NCBI GenBank assembly: GCA_944385455.1
Contig: CALWXI010000145.1
Location: forward strand, 1-6,928
Source: an uncultured Oscillospiraceae bacterium
Lineage (GTDB): Bacteria; Bacillota; Clostridia; Oscillospirales; Oscillospiraceae
Direction of reading: 5' to 3'
Length of the DNA stretch: 6,928 bases
In this document: piece by piece, positions 1-5,240 of the stretch
Numbering within the stretch: the first letter of the stretch is position 1
Layout of the letters: the number at the start of each line of letters is the position of its first letter
Notes under the pieces: generated by a model
Told to the model about the DNA's origin: nothing
Seen by the model: the letters and a program-made list of their open reading frames with translations, nothing else
Databases searched by the model: none
Made by a program: the position numbers and the translations under genes

Positions 1-83
1 GCCTTCTTGGCGATGAGGGGTGCCTCGATCTCGTACAGGGTCACTGTGGGACGGAGCGCCTCTTTTCTCACGATACGATACAT
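1..83 (-). CDS. NfnA-like ferredoxin-NADP reductase alpha subunit, N-terminal fragment
   Basis: Only the first 27 codons lie in the window; the gene runs off the left edge. The peptide begins MYRIVRKEALRPTVTLYEIE and continues with APLIAKKA. This matches what I know of the N-terminus of the sulfide/dihydroorotate dehydrogenase-like FAD/NAD-binding proteins, which include NfnA, the small subunit of NADH-dependent ferredoxin:NADP oxidoreductase. Family members bind FAD and NAD(P) and move electrons between pyridine nucleotides and ferredoxin with a larger GltD-like partner, which would lie outside the window. The ATG at 83-81 is preceded by AAGGA at a 5-nt spacing. A consensus promoter lies about 75 bp upstream, so the gene seems to be transcribed separately from the upstream regulator gene. 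Too little is present to separate NfnA from PyrK-like relatives. Confidence 0.62.
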   Translation of the reverse strand, partial: MYRIVRKEALRPTVTLYEIEAPLIAKK

Positions 84-142
84 ATTCTTCCTTCTTTCCC
101 GAATGATCGAATTTTCGCGTACGGGGATCTGTATCCTGCCAT

Positions 143-157
143 TCGACACATTGTCGA
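143..157. promoter_or_regulatory. Perfect palindrome at the start site of the NfnA-like gene (candidate operator)
   Basis: TCGACA and TGTCGA form a perfect 6-bp inverted repeat around a 3-bp centre (TCGACACATTGTCGA). It begins just downstream of the -10 box and covers the expected transcription start, the usual place for a repressor operator. It does not match the classical CRP (TGTGA-N6-TCACA) or FNR (TTGAT-N4-ATCAA) sites. The adjacent Crp/Fnr-like protein is the nearest candidate binder, but that is inference. Confidence 0.4.
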
Positions 158-158
158 T

Positions 159-187
159 ATTTTAACATGCTCCCCTCACAGCGTCAA
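159..187 (-). promoter_or_regulatory. Sigma-A promoter of the NfnA-like gene
   Basis: On the minus strand, a TTGACG -35 box (187-182) is followed by a 17-nt spacer and a TAAAAT -10 box (164-159). The TG one base before the -10 makes it an extended -10. Transcription would begin near position 152, giving a leader of about 70 nt before the ATG at 83. Confidence 0.7.
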
Positions 188-205
188 TGTGTTTTTGCTA
201 ACATC

Positions 206-236
206 GCGCCAAAAATTTCACAAAGGTTTTTGGTGC
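206..236 (-). terminator. Possible hairpin terminator after the Crp/Fnr-like gene
   Basis: A 10-bp inverted repeat (206-215 and 227-236, one mismatch or wobble, 11-nt loop) begins 12 bp after the regulator's stop codon on the minus strand. The arms are rich in A and T (AAAAA/TTTTT), and there is no separate U-tract, so termination would be weak. A second, overlapping pairing (CACAAA with TTTGTG) is also possible. Confidence 0.3.
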
Positions 237-248
237 TTTTGTGCGGAG

Positions 249-911
249 TCAGAACCGAAGGGTGAAGCGCCGTCCATCGGAGCGGACTACCTCTTCTTCC
301 CGCAGCCGTTTGAGCTCTCGCATCATGGCACTGCGGTCCGTGGCGATATAATCGGCCAGGGTGCTCAGGGAGAAGGGCAGCGTGAAGGTATCTCCCCCCG
401 CCTTTTCCGAGAGCTGGCGGAAATAGCAAAGGAGCTTTTCCCGGATCGAACGCCGGGAAAGCACATCCACCCGCTCACTGAGGGCCTGGGCCTTGTCGGC
501 GATGAGGCCCAGCATGTTCTGCACCAGAAGGCTGTGATGGCGGCAGGCGTTCTCGCAGCGCTTGAGCAGATGAGGATAGTCGATAAACAGCACATCGCAG
601 GCTGTCCGGGCTTTCACCTCCAGACTGTCCTCCCGAGTCCCGGCAAAGGCCAGATCCCGGCCGAACACGCCGCCGGAACGAAGTTCCTCCAGCACAGTGG
701 CCACCCCGTCGGCGTCAATGCGGATCAGCGACGCCTCCCCCCGCTCCACGATCCCCACCACATTCTGGCGTGGCTCATCAAAATCATAGATCAACTCCTC
801 GGGCCGGTAGGACTTCTGCACGGCATTGAAGCAGACCAGCATCCTGCGGTACTCCTCGTAGCTGATGTCCCGAAACAGCGGACTTTTTTCCAATTCCTGC
901 TGCGTCAGCAT
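249..911 (-). CDS. Crp/Fnr-family transcriptional regulator
   Basis: A 220-residue protein with the two-domain layout of this family. An N-terminal cyclic-nucleotide-binding-like beta-roll spans about residues 15-115. A dimerisation helix covers about 120-150, and a C-terminal winged helix-turn-helix covers about 155-215, with the recognition region SLSTLADYIATDRSAMMREL at 181-200. The effector pocket (FGRDLAFAGTREDS, from residue 83) lacks the conserved Glu and the Arg-Ala pair that hold cAMP in Crp, so the ligand is probably not cAMP. There is no N-terminal cysteine cluster as in Fnr; the cysteines are at 27, 105, 119, 123 and 162. The start at 911 is chosen because AGGAGG lies 6 nt upstream. 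An ATG 7 codons earlier would place that Shine-Dalgarno inside the gene. The target genes are unknown; the NfnA-like gene downstream and the divergent CBS gene are the nearest candidates. Confidence 0.9.
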   Translation of the reverse strand: MLTQQELEKSPLFRDISYEEYRRMLVCFNAVQKSYRPEELIYDFDEPRQNVVGIVERGEASLIRIDADGVATVLEELRSGGVFGRDLAFAGTREDSLEVKARTACDVLFIDYPHLLKRCENACRHHSLLVQNMLGLIADKAQALSERVDVLSRRSIREKLLCYFRQLSEKAGGDTFTLPFSLSTLADYIATDRSAMMRELKRLREEEVVRSDGRRFTLRF

Positions 912-923
912 GGCGCGCCTCCT

Positions 924-943
924 TTGTTGCATTTATCACACAA
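924..943. promoter_or_regulatory. Imperfect palindrome over the start site of the Crp/Fnr-like gene
   Basis: TTGTTGCATTTATCACACAA is symmetric at 6 of 10 position pairs, with outer TTGT/ACAA arms. It lies between the -10 box and the Shine-Dalgarno, across the expected transcription start. Crp/Fnr-family proteins often bind sites with TTG/TGTG-type arms, so autorepression is possible. The match is weak and could be chance. Confidence 0.25.
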
Positions 944-945
944 AT

Positions 946-974
946 AAGATAGCAGGTTTTTTGCGGTTTGTAAA
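946..974 (-). promoter_or_regulatory. Extended -10 promoter of the Crp/Fnr-like gene
   Basis: On the minus strand, TTTACA (974-969) is followed by a 17-nt spacer and TATCTT (951-946), with a TG one base before the -10. The expected start near 939 gives a short leader of about 28 nt before the ATG at 911. Confidence 0.65.
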
Positions 975-1064
975 GGTGTACCTCAGGCAGATTTCATAAA
1001 TTGTTCACCAAACTTCCAGTGGCTTCTTGTATAGTAATAATAGGGAAGCACCACCCCCATACGG

Positions 1065-1077
1065 GCGGCTCTGCCGC
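1065..1077 (+). other. Small hairpin just before the CBS gene's ribosome binding site
   Basis: GCGGC and GCCGC form a 5-bp GC stem around a TCT loop, ending 3 nt before the purine-rich Shine-Dalgarno AGGAAAGAGG (1081-1090). It does not include the Shine-Dalgarno, so it may have little effect on translation. Upstream, TATAGT (1030-1035) or TAATAA (1035-1040) could be a -10 box for the CBS gene, but I see no well-spaced -35. Confidence 0.3.
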
Positions 1078-1097
1078 ATAAGGAAAGAGGCTACAAA

Positions 1098-1547
1098 GTG
1101 AACATTGCTTATTTTCTGCTCCCCAAAAATCGCGTCGCGTATCTCTACGAGGACTGTACCTTCCGCCAGGGTCTTGAGAAAATGCGTTATCACGGCTACA
1201 CGGCCATTCCCGTGATCTCCCGGTCCGGTAAATATGTCGGCACCGTCAGCGAGGGAGATTTCCTCTGGCAGCTGCTCAACGAGGTCCCGGAGGACCGAAA
1301 GGTCCGCACCATGAAGGATCTGGAGCGGCTGTGCGTCCGGGATATCCTGCAAACCGACAGCTATCCCTCTGTGCGGATCACCGTCACCATGGAAGAGCTT
1401 CTGCAAAGCGCCATGCATCAGAATTTCATTCCCGTGGTGGACGATCTGGGAAACTTCACGGGCATCGTCACCCGCAAGGACATCATCCGCTACTTCGCCG
1501 AGCAAAAGGACGCCGTGGAACCGCAGCTGCTGCTCAAGATCGTATAA
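1098..1547 (+). CDS. Stand-alone tandem CBS-domain protein
   Basis: A 149-residue cytoplasmic protein made almost entirely of two CBS motifs, about residues 10-62 and 80-138. Each carries the G-x-x-S/T-x-x-D signature that contacts the ribose of adenine nucleotides: GTVSEGD at 48-54 and GIVTRKD at 122-128. A CBS pair usually folds as one Bateman module that binds AMP, ADP, ATP, SAM or cyclic di-AMP. With no catalytic or DNA-binding domain attached, the protein presumably acts on a partner. Translation starts at GTG 1098, 7 nt after the GAGG of a strong Shine-Dalgarno; the next Met codons fall inside the first motif. The gene is a single transcription unit, divergent from the Crp/Fnr-like gene and closed by the terminator at 1558-1585. 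The family is clear; the ligand and partner cannot be read from the sequence. Confidence 0.9.
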   Translation: MNIAYFLLPKNRVAYLYEDCTFRQGLEKMRYHGYTAIPVISRSGKYVGTVSEGDFLWQLLNEVPEDRKVRTMKDLERLCVRDILQTDSYPSVRITVTMEELLQSAMHQNFIPVVDDLGNFTGIVTRKDIIRYFAEQKDAVEPQLLLKIV

Positions 1548-1557
1548 CCGCCATACG

Positions 1558-1585
1558 GAAAGGACCGCCCACAGGCGGTCCTTTC
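1558..1585. terminator. Bidirectional hairpin terminator between convergent genes
   Basis: A perfect 12-bp stem (1558-1569 with 1574-1585; core GGACCGCC/GGCGGTCC flanked by AAA/TTT) encloses a CACA loop. It lies 10 bp after the CBS gene's stop and 2 bp beyond the stop of the convergent threonine synthase-like gene, so it can serve both. The U-tracts are short: TTTCTCTC on the plus strand and TTTCC on the minus strand. Confidence 0.85.
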
Positions 1586-1587
1586 TC

Positions 1588-2829
1588 TCATTCCGGACGA
1601 ATGCCCCGCTGAGCAAAGGCGTCCAGGAGGCGCCCCATGTCCGAGGGGATGGTGATGGGCTCGCCGCAGGCCTTGACGGCGTTGGCCACGTCCTTGAGGC
1701 CGTTGCCTGTCACCACGGAAACCACCGTATCGCTTTTCCCGATGAGCCCCTGCCGGCAAAGCTTCTTCACCCCCGCCGTACCGGTGACGCCGGCAGGCTC
1801 GCCGAACACGCCGCAGGTCCGGCCCAGCAGCTGCTGGGCCGCCAGGATCTCCGCGTCGGAGACGCTCACGGTGAGGCCATTGGACTCCCGGATGGCCATC
1901 AGGGCCTTGTCCGCGTTCCGGGGCACCCCCACGGCAATGGAGTCTGCCAGGGTGTTCTCCTCCATGGGATGCCAGGGTTCCCCGGTCTCGATGCTGCGGT
2001 TCAGGGGGCAGCAGCCCTCCGCCTGGGCGGAGCTCAGCCGGGGCAGCTTGTCAATGAAGCCGATGGCATACAGGTCCTTCAACCCCTTCCAGAGGCCCGC
2101 GATGGTGCAGCAGTCTCCCACGGAGATGGCGATATAGTCCGGCACCTGCCAGGAAAGCTGCTCCATGATCTCCAGGGCCACCGTCTTTTTCCCTTCGGAA
2201 AGATAGGGATTGATGGCGGCGTTGCGGTTGTACCAGCCCCAGCGGTCGATGGCGGCCTTGCTCAGCTCGAAGGTCTCCTCATAGCTGCCCTCCACGGAGA
2301 TCACGGTGGCGCCGAAGGTCAGCAGCTGCGCCACCTTCCCCTTGGGCGCCCGGGAGGGCACGAAGATGTAAGTCTCCAGTCCCGCCGCAGCGGCGTTGCC
2401 CGCCAGGGACGAGGCGGCGTTGCCGGTGGAGGAGCAGGCAATCACCTTCGCCCCCGCCTCCCGGGCCTTGGCCACCGCCATGGCACTGGCACGGTCCTTC
2501 AGCGACGCGGTGGGATTCTGGCCGTCGTCCTTCACCCACAGCCGCCCCAGGCCCAGCTCCTCCGCCAGGCGCCCTTCCTCATAAAGCGGGCTCCAGCCTA
2601 CCCGCAGCGGCGGGGGCTCCGTACCGTCCTCGATGGGCAGCAGCTCCCGGTAACGCCACATGCTCCGCTCCGGACGGGCAGCCAGAGCCTCCTTGGTGAG
2701 GTCCCGCCGGATGGCGTCATAATCGTAGACGATGTCCAAAATCCCGCCGCATTCACAGGTGGTGAGGTCCGGTACAGCCGGGTAGGTCCTGCCGCACCGG
2801 ACACACTTGCCGTATTTGACGTATTTCAT
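1588..2829 (-). CDS. Threonine synthase-family PLP enzyme with N-terminal zinc ribbon
   Basis: A 413-residue fold-type-II PLP enzyme. The N-terminus carries a rubredoxin-like zinc-ribbon signature, C9-x2-C12 and C25-x-C27, seen in one branch of threonine synthases and relatives. The PLP lysine is K111 in NPTASLKDRA. The substrate-carboxylate loop is SSTGNAAS (133-140), and the C-terminal VVTGNGLKD (372-380) is typical of this family. The loop that normally holds the PLP phosphate reads SVGDCCTIAGLWKG (236-249) rather than the usual glycine/asparagine-rich form, with two adjacent cysteines. Canonical threonine synthase converts O-phosphohomoserine to threonine. The neighbours are not threonine biosynthesis genes (no hom or thrB), so a related lyase or beta/gamma-replacement reaction on another amino acid is equally plausible. 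The start at 2829 is preferred because AGGGGA lies 7 nt upstream; an ATG 8 codons earlier (2853) has no clear site. It is the last gene of the three-gene operon. Confidence 0.85.
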   Translation of the reverse strand: MKYVKYGKCVRCGRTYPAVPDLTTCECGGILDIVYDYDAIRRDLTKEALAARPERSMWRYRELLPIEDGTEPPPLRVGWSPLYEEGRLAEELGLGRLWVKDDGQNPTASLKDRASAMAVAKAREAGAKVIACSSTGNAASSLAGNAAAAGLETYIFVPSRAPKGKVAQLLTFGATVISVEGSYEETFELSKAAIDRWGWYNRNAAINPYLSEGKKTVALEIMEQLSWQVPDYIAISVGDCCTIAGLWKGLKDLYAIGFIDKLPRLSSAQAEGCCPLNRSIETGEPWHPMEENTLADSIAVGVPRNADKALMAIRESNGLTVSVSDAEILAAQQLLGRTCGVFGEPAGVTGTAGVKKLCRQGLIGKSDTVVSVVTGNGLKDVANAVKACGEPITIPSDMGRLLDAFAQRGIRPE

Positions 2830-2859
2830 GTTACGTTCCCCTTCGCTTTCCATGGTACC

Positions 2860-2891
2860 GCCGCGGGGCGGAGCCTCCCCCGCCCCGCGGC
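2860..2891 (-). repeat. Very GC-rich intergenic hairpin between the two PLP genes
   Basis: A perfect 12-bp inverted repeat (2860-2871 and 2880-2891, core CCGCGGGGCGG/CCGCCCCGCGG) with an 8-nt loop. Every stem base is G or C. It begins 9 bp after the stop of the 491-residue PLP gene and ends 31 bp before the preferred start of the next gene. No U-tract follows, so it is not a standard intrinsic terminator. A role in mRNA end protection or partial transcript attenuation, setting different levels of the two enzymes, is inference. Confidence 0.65.
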
Positions 2892-2899
2892 CGCAAGTG

Positions 2900-4375
2900 T
2901 CACAGATTCTTCAATACGCCCGCCTCGTCGTTGAAGGCGTTGATGAGATCGTCCAGATCCTTCGCCTGCGCGTGGACGGCATCCCAAGTACCCTCGGTGT
3001 CGTACCAGAGGGCGTTGAGCTCCTCCACGGTCTTGCCTTGCTGCTCCACCCAGGTGTAGTACTTCAGGTTGTGGACCCGCTTGCGGTCCTGGTAGGTCAG
3101 CTCCATCATGCTGTCGGTCTTGAGGCCCAGCATGTGCAGGGCGTGATCCATGGCGGCCTCCCGGACGGTATAGGCCCCGTGGAGCTGATTGAGCTCCTCG
3201 ATACGGCTGCCGTACATCACGGCGGAGTCCGTCAGCACCGTGCCCACCACATCCCGCTCGGTGAACTCATAGTACTTGGCCATCTTGATGCAGCAGAGCA
3301 CGTTGGCGATGCCGCTGATGCCCAACCACGTCAGCTGTTCCATGAGCTCGTCGGACAATTGCAGCTCCTCTTTCAGATAGGTCCGGCCCTCCGGCGTGTT
3401 GAACAGCCGCAGCAGACGCTGAGAATCCTCGTCGTCGATGGCGATGGCCATATCCGTGTTCTTTACATTGTGGATCCAGGGAATGTGCTTGTCGCCGATC
3501 CCCTCGATCCGGTGACCCCCGAAGCCGTTGTTCAGGATGGTGGGGCACTGCAGCGCCTCGCCCACGCCCAGCTTCAGGTGAGGATAGCGCTCCTTGAGGA
3601 GGTCTCCGGTGGACATGGTGCCCGCGGAGCCGGAGGTAAAGCAGGCGCCGGCGAACCGGTCCCCGGGGCGCTTGATGGCCTCGAACACGTCCGCCAGGGC
3701 GTTGCCGGTGACATTGTAGTGCCAGAGGGGATTGCCCATCTCTTCAAACTGGTTGAAGATCATGTACTGGGGGTCCTGCTTGAGCTCGTTGGTCTTGTCG
3801 AAGATCTCCTTGACATTGGACTCGCAGCCCGGGGTGGCGATGACCTGGGCGCCGATGGCATGGAGCCAGTCGAACCGCTCCTTGGACATCTCGGCGGGCA
3901 GGATGGCCACGCCCTGAGCCCCCAGCAGCCGGGAGTTGAAGGCGCCGCCACGGCAGTAGTTGCCGGTGGAGGGCCAGACGGCCTTATGGACGTCCACGTC
4001 GAACTGGCCCGTCACCAGCCGGGGCGCCAGGCACCCGAAGGACGCGCCCACCTTGTGGCAGCCTGTGGGGAACCGTTTGCCCACCATGGCCACGATGCGG
4101 CAGGGCACGCCGGTGAGGGAGCTGGGCAGCTCGATGTAGTTGGGCACGGCCCGGAAAAGGCCGCCGGACTCCACGGGCTGGTTCTTCCAGGTGATGCGGA
4201 ACAGGTTCAGGGGATCCACGTCCCACAGCCCCACGCTCTTAAGGCGGTCCTGGATCTTCTCCGGGATGGTCTCCGGGTGCTGCATCTGGGCGATGGTGGG
4301 GATCACGATGCCGTTTTCCCGGGCCTTGGCGATGTTGTGGGCCAGGCCCTGCTTGTTGATGGAAAGATCAATCAT
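2900..4375 (-). CDS. PLP-dependent lyase/thiolase-like protein (fold type II, beta subunit-like)
   Basis: A 491-residue cytoplasmic enzyme of the tryptophan synthase beta superfamily, of a type usually annotated only as 'PLP-dependent protein beta subunit' or 'PLP-dependent lyase/thiolase'. The likely Schiff-base lysine is K108 in FPTGCHKVGASFG, a His-Lys arrangement as in TrpB. The carboxylate-binding loop is WPSTGNYCRGG (134-144). A glycine-rich phosphate loop, TSGSAGTMSTGD, spans 247-258. It is longer than cysteine synthase (about 310) or YgeX diaminopropionate ammonia-lyase (about 400), with an N-terminal extension of about 90 residues and a C-terminal extension. The start is firm: the ATG overlaps the stop of the PAS-HTH gene in an ATGA, with AGGAGG 10 nt upstream, so the two genes are probably translationally coupled. 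The reaction is unknown. Being paired with a regulator and a second PLP enzyme beside ygeY/ygeW suggests amino-acid catabolism. Confidence 0.85.
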   Translation of the reverse strand: MIDLSINKQGLAHNIAKARENGIVIPTIAQMQHPETIPEKIQDRLKSVGLWDVDPLNLFRITWKNQPVESGGLFRAVPNYIELPSSLTGVPCRIVAMVGKRFPTGCHKVGASFGCLAPRLVTGQFDVDVHKAVWPSTGNYCRGGAFNSRLLGAQGVAILPAEMSKERFDWLHAIGAQVIATPGCESNVKEIFDKTNELKQDPQYMIFNQFEEMGNPLWHYNVTGNALADVFEAIKRPGDRFAGACFTSGSAGTMSTGDLLKERYPHLKLGVGEALQCPTILNNGFGGHRIEGIGDKHIPWIHNVKNTDMAIAIDDEDSQRLLRLFNTPEGRTYLKEELQLSDELMEQLTWLGISGIANVLCCIKMAKYYEFTERDVVGTVLTDSAVMYGSRIEELNQLHGAYTVREAAMDHALHMLGLKTDSMMELTYQDRKRVHNLKYYTWVEQQGKTVEELNALWYDTEGTWDAVHAQAKDLDDLINAFNDEAGVLKNL

Positions 4376-4986
4376 ACCGGTTTTTCCTCCTGCTGCTTCG
4401 TGTCGATATAAGAATATAAGGTATACTTGGAAATACCGAAATATTTGGCGATCTTGTCGCCGGACTTGGTGACCAGGAACGCGCCGTTCTGGTTCAGGAA
4501 ACGGATGGCCCGTACCTTGTCGTCCTTGTTCATCAGCGCCACGGGTTTTCCCACCAGCGCCACGGACTGCTGGATGAGGTCCTCCAGCAGGTCGTTGACG
4601 TTGACGATCTTCTCCGGCTCCGCCTGGGCGGGCTCCTGGGTAGTGACGAGTTCCCGGACGGCGCTTTCCACCATCAAAAGCCGGGAAATATCGTAGTTGA
4701 TGGAAAGGATGGCGGAGACCCTGCCCTTGCTGTTGCGGATATATACGGTGGAAGACTTCAGGATCTTCCCGTCCGGCGTCTTGGTCAGATAGCAGAGGTG
4801 GTCCTTGGGCTGGGGATCGTTGCGTTCCATCTGCTCCAACACCACGGCGGAGGCCCCGTCCCCTACCTTCCGGCCGGAGACATGGCCGTTGACAATGGCC
4901 ACGATGGAATGGTCGGGGTGGCGGCTGAGATCGTGGACCACCACCTCGCAGCTGCTGCCGAACTGGGCGGCGATCCCCTCCGCCAC
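4372..4986 (-). CDS. YheO/DauR-like PAS-HTH transcriptional regulator
   Basis: A 204-residue protein as drawn from the first conventional start (GTG 4986). Residues 1-105 match the YheO-type PAS domain: the N-terminal helix VAEGIAAQFG, CEVVVHDLS at 13-21, and SINYDIS at 95-101. Residues 137-196 are the family's C-terminal helix-turn-helix domain, with SGDKIAKYFGISKYTLYSYI at 175-194. Known relatives such as DauR of Pseudomonas aeruginosa repress amino-acid catabolic genes, and the PAS domain presumably senses a small molecule. The reading frame stays open to 5091. A strong AGGAGG (5033-5028) sits 8 nt before an in-frame ACG at 5019-5017. That start would give 215 residues with the usual N-terminal helix (ESGKLELLRQ), whereas the GTG has no visible Shine-Dalgarno. 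The true start is therefore uncertain. The gene heads the operon with the two PLP enzymes and is divergent from ygeY, which suits a local controller of both transcripts. Confidence 0.88.
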   Translation of the reverse strand: MAEGIAAQFGSSCEVVVHDLSRHPDHSIVAIVNGHVSGRKVGDGASAVVLEQMERNDPQPKDHLCYLTKTPDGKILKSSTVYIRNSKGRVSAILSINYDISRLLMVESAVRELVTTQEPAQAEPEKIVNVNDLLEDLIQQSVALVGKPVALMNKDDKVRAIRFLNQNGAFLVTKSGDKIAKYFGISKYTLYSYIDTKQQEEKPV

Positions 4987-5016
4987 CTGGCGCAGCAGTT
5001 CCAGTTTTCCGCTTTC

Positions 5017-5033
5017 CGTGTGCGTCCCCTCCT
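5017..5033 (-). promoter_or_regulatory. Strong Shine-Dalgarno facing an ACG codon (start-deciding site)
   Basis: Minus strand 5033-5028 reads AGGAGG, followed by 8 nt and ACG at 5019-5017, which is in frame with the PAS-HTH regulator. No ATG, GTG or TTG lies between this site and the GTG at 4986. Either ACG is used inefficiently as a start, or the start codon was lost by one transition (ATG to ACG), or this base is a sequencing error. Confidence 0.6.
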
Positions 5034-5076
5034 TTTCGGGTGGTTTTTCTGGAAAACCTGATAACGTATCATTCTT

Positions 5077-5104
5077 ATCATACCACAGCTTTTATAGAAA
5101 TCAA
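5077..5104 (-). promoter_or_regulatory. Promoter of the PAS-HTH regulator/PLP operon
   Basis: On the minus strand, TTGATT (5104-5099) is followed by a 16-nt spacer and TATGAT (5082-5077), with a TG one base before the -10 (extended -10). The start would fall near 5070, leaving about 50 nt of leader before the ACG or 84 nt before the GTG. Confidence 0.65.
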
Positions 5105-5144
5105 CCATTTCTCAAAAAAATTTTTTGGTTTTCAAATTTTTTGT
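5105..5144. promoter_or_regulatory. AT-rich spacer between divergent promoters with repeated motifs
   Basis: These 40 bp separate the two divergent -35 boxes, and 32 of 40 bases are A or T, in an otherwise GC-rich region. AAATTTTTTG occurs twice as a direct repeat (5118-5127 and 5134-5143, 16 bp apart), and the first copy lies in the near-palindrome CAAAAAAATTTTTTG (5113-5127). Such A/T tracts can act as UP elements for RNA polymerase, bend the DNA, and host regulator binding. GGTTTTC also occurs at 5127-5133 and 5154-5160 and, inverted, at 5052-5058. Confidence 0.45.
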
Positions 5145-5172
5145 TTGACAAGTGGTTTTCTTATGATATGAT
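5145..5172 (+). promoter_or_regulatory. Sigma-A promoter of ygeY-ygeW
   Basis: A perfect TTGACA -35 box (5145-5150), a 16-nt spacer and TATGAT (5167-5172). Transcription would start near 5179 and give a leader of about 62 nt before the ATG at 5241. The leader contains short GC inverted repeats (for example GCGGC 5191-5195 with GCCGC 5202-5206), but none looks like a known riboswitch. Confidence 0.75.
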
Positions 5173-5240
5173 AGAGGCAGCTGGAAAACTGCGGCACCTG
5201 CGCCGCGCGGAAAATTTTGATTTGGATGGAGGGCTTGTTT

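Noticed and set aside
189..947. 252-codon plus-strand frame opposite the Crp/Fnr-like gene
   Set aside because: It has no domain and no Shine-Dalgarno, and the opposite strand codes for a complete helix-turn-helix regulator.
1001..1041. Promoter for the CBS gene (TTGTTC with TATAGT or TAATAA)
   Set aside because: TTGTTC lies 23 bp from TATAGT, and no -35-like hexamer sits at 16-18 bp from any of the -10 candidates. A promoter must exist, but I cannot place it.
1005..1616. 203-codon minus-strand frame opposite the CBS gene
   Set aside because: It runs through the terminator hairpin and the promoter region of the CBS gene, and the CBS motifs are clearly on the plus strand.
1969..2934. 321-codon plus-strand frame opposite the threonine synthase-like gene
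   Set aside because: It is a shadow of the real gene, rich in Gly/Ala/Arg with no domain, and it crosses the intergenic hairpin.
2807..4411. 534-codon open frame on the plus strand opposite the 491-residue PLP gene
   Set aside because: It has the same reverse-strand composition bias, no recognisable domain, and runs through the regulator overlap. The minus-strand gene has clear PLP motifs and an ATGA-coupled start.
5177..5206. Riboswitch in the ygeY leader
   Set aside because: Only short, mutually exclusive 4-5 bp stems can be drawn in a leader of about 60 nt. Nothing matches a purine, guanidine or other known aptamer core.
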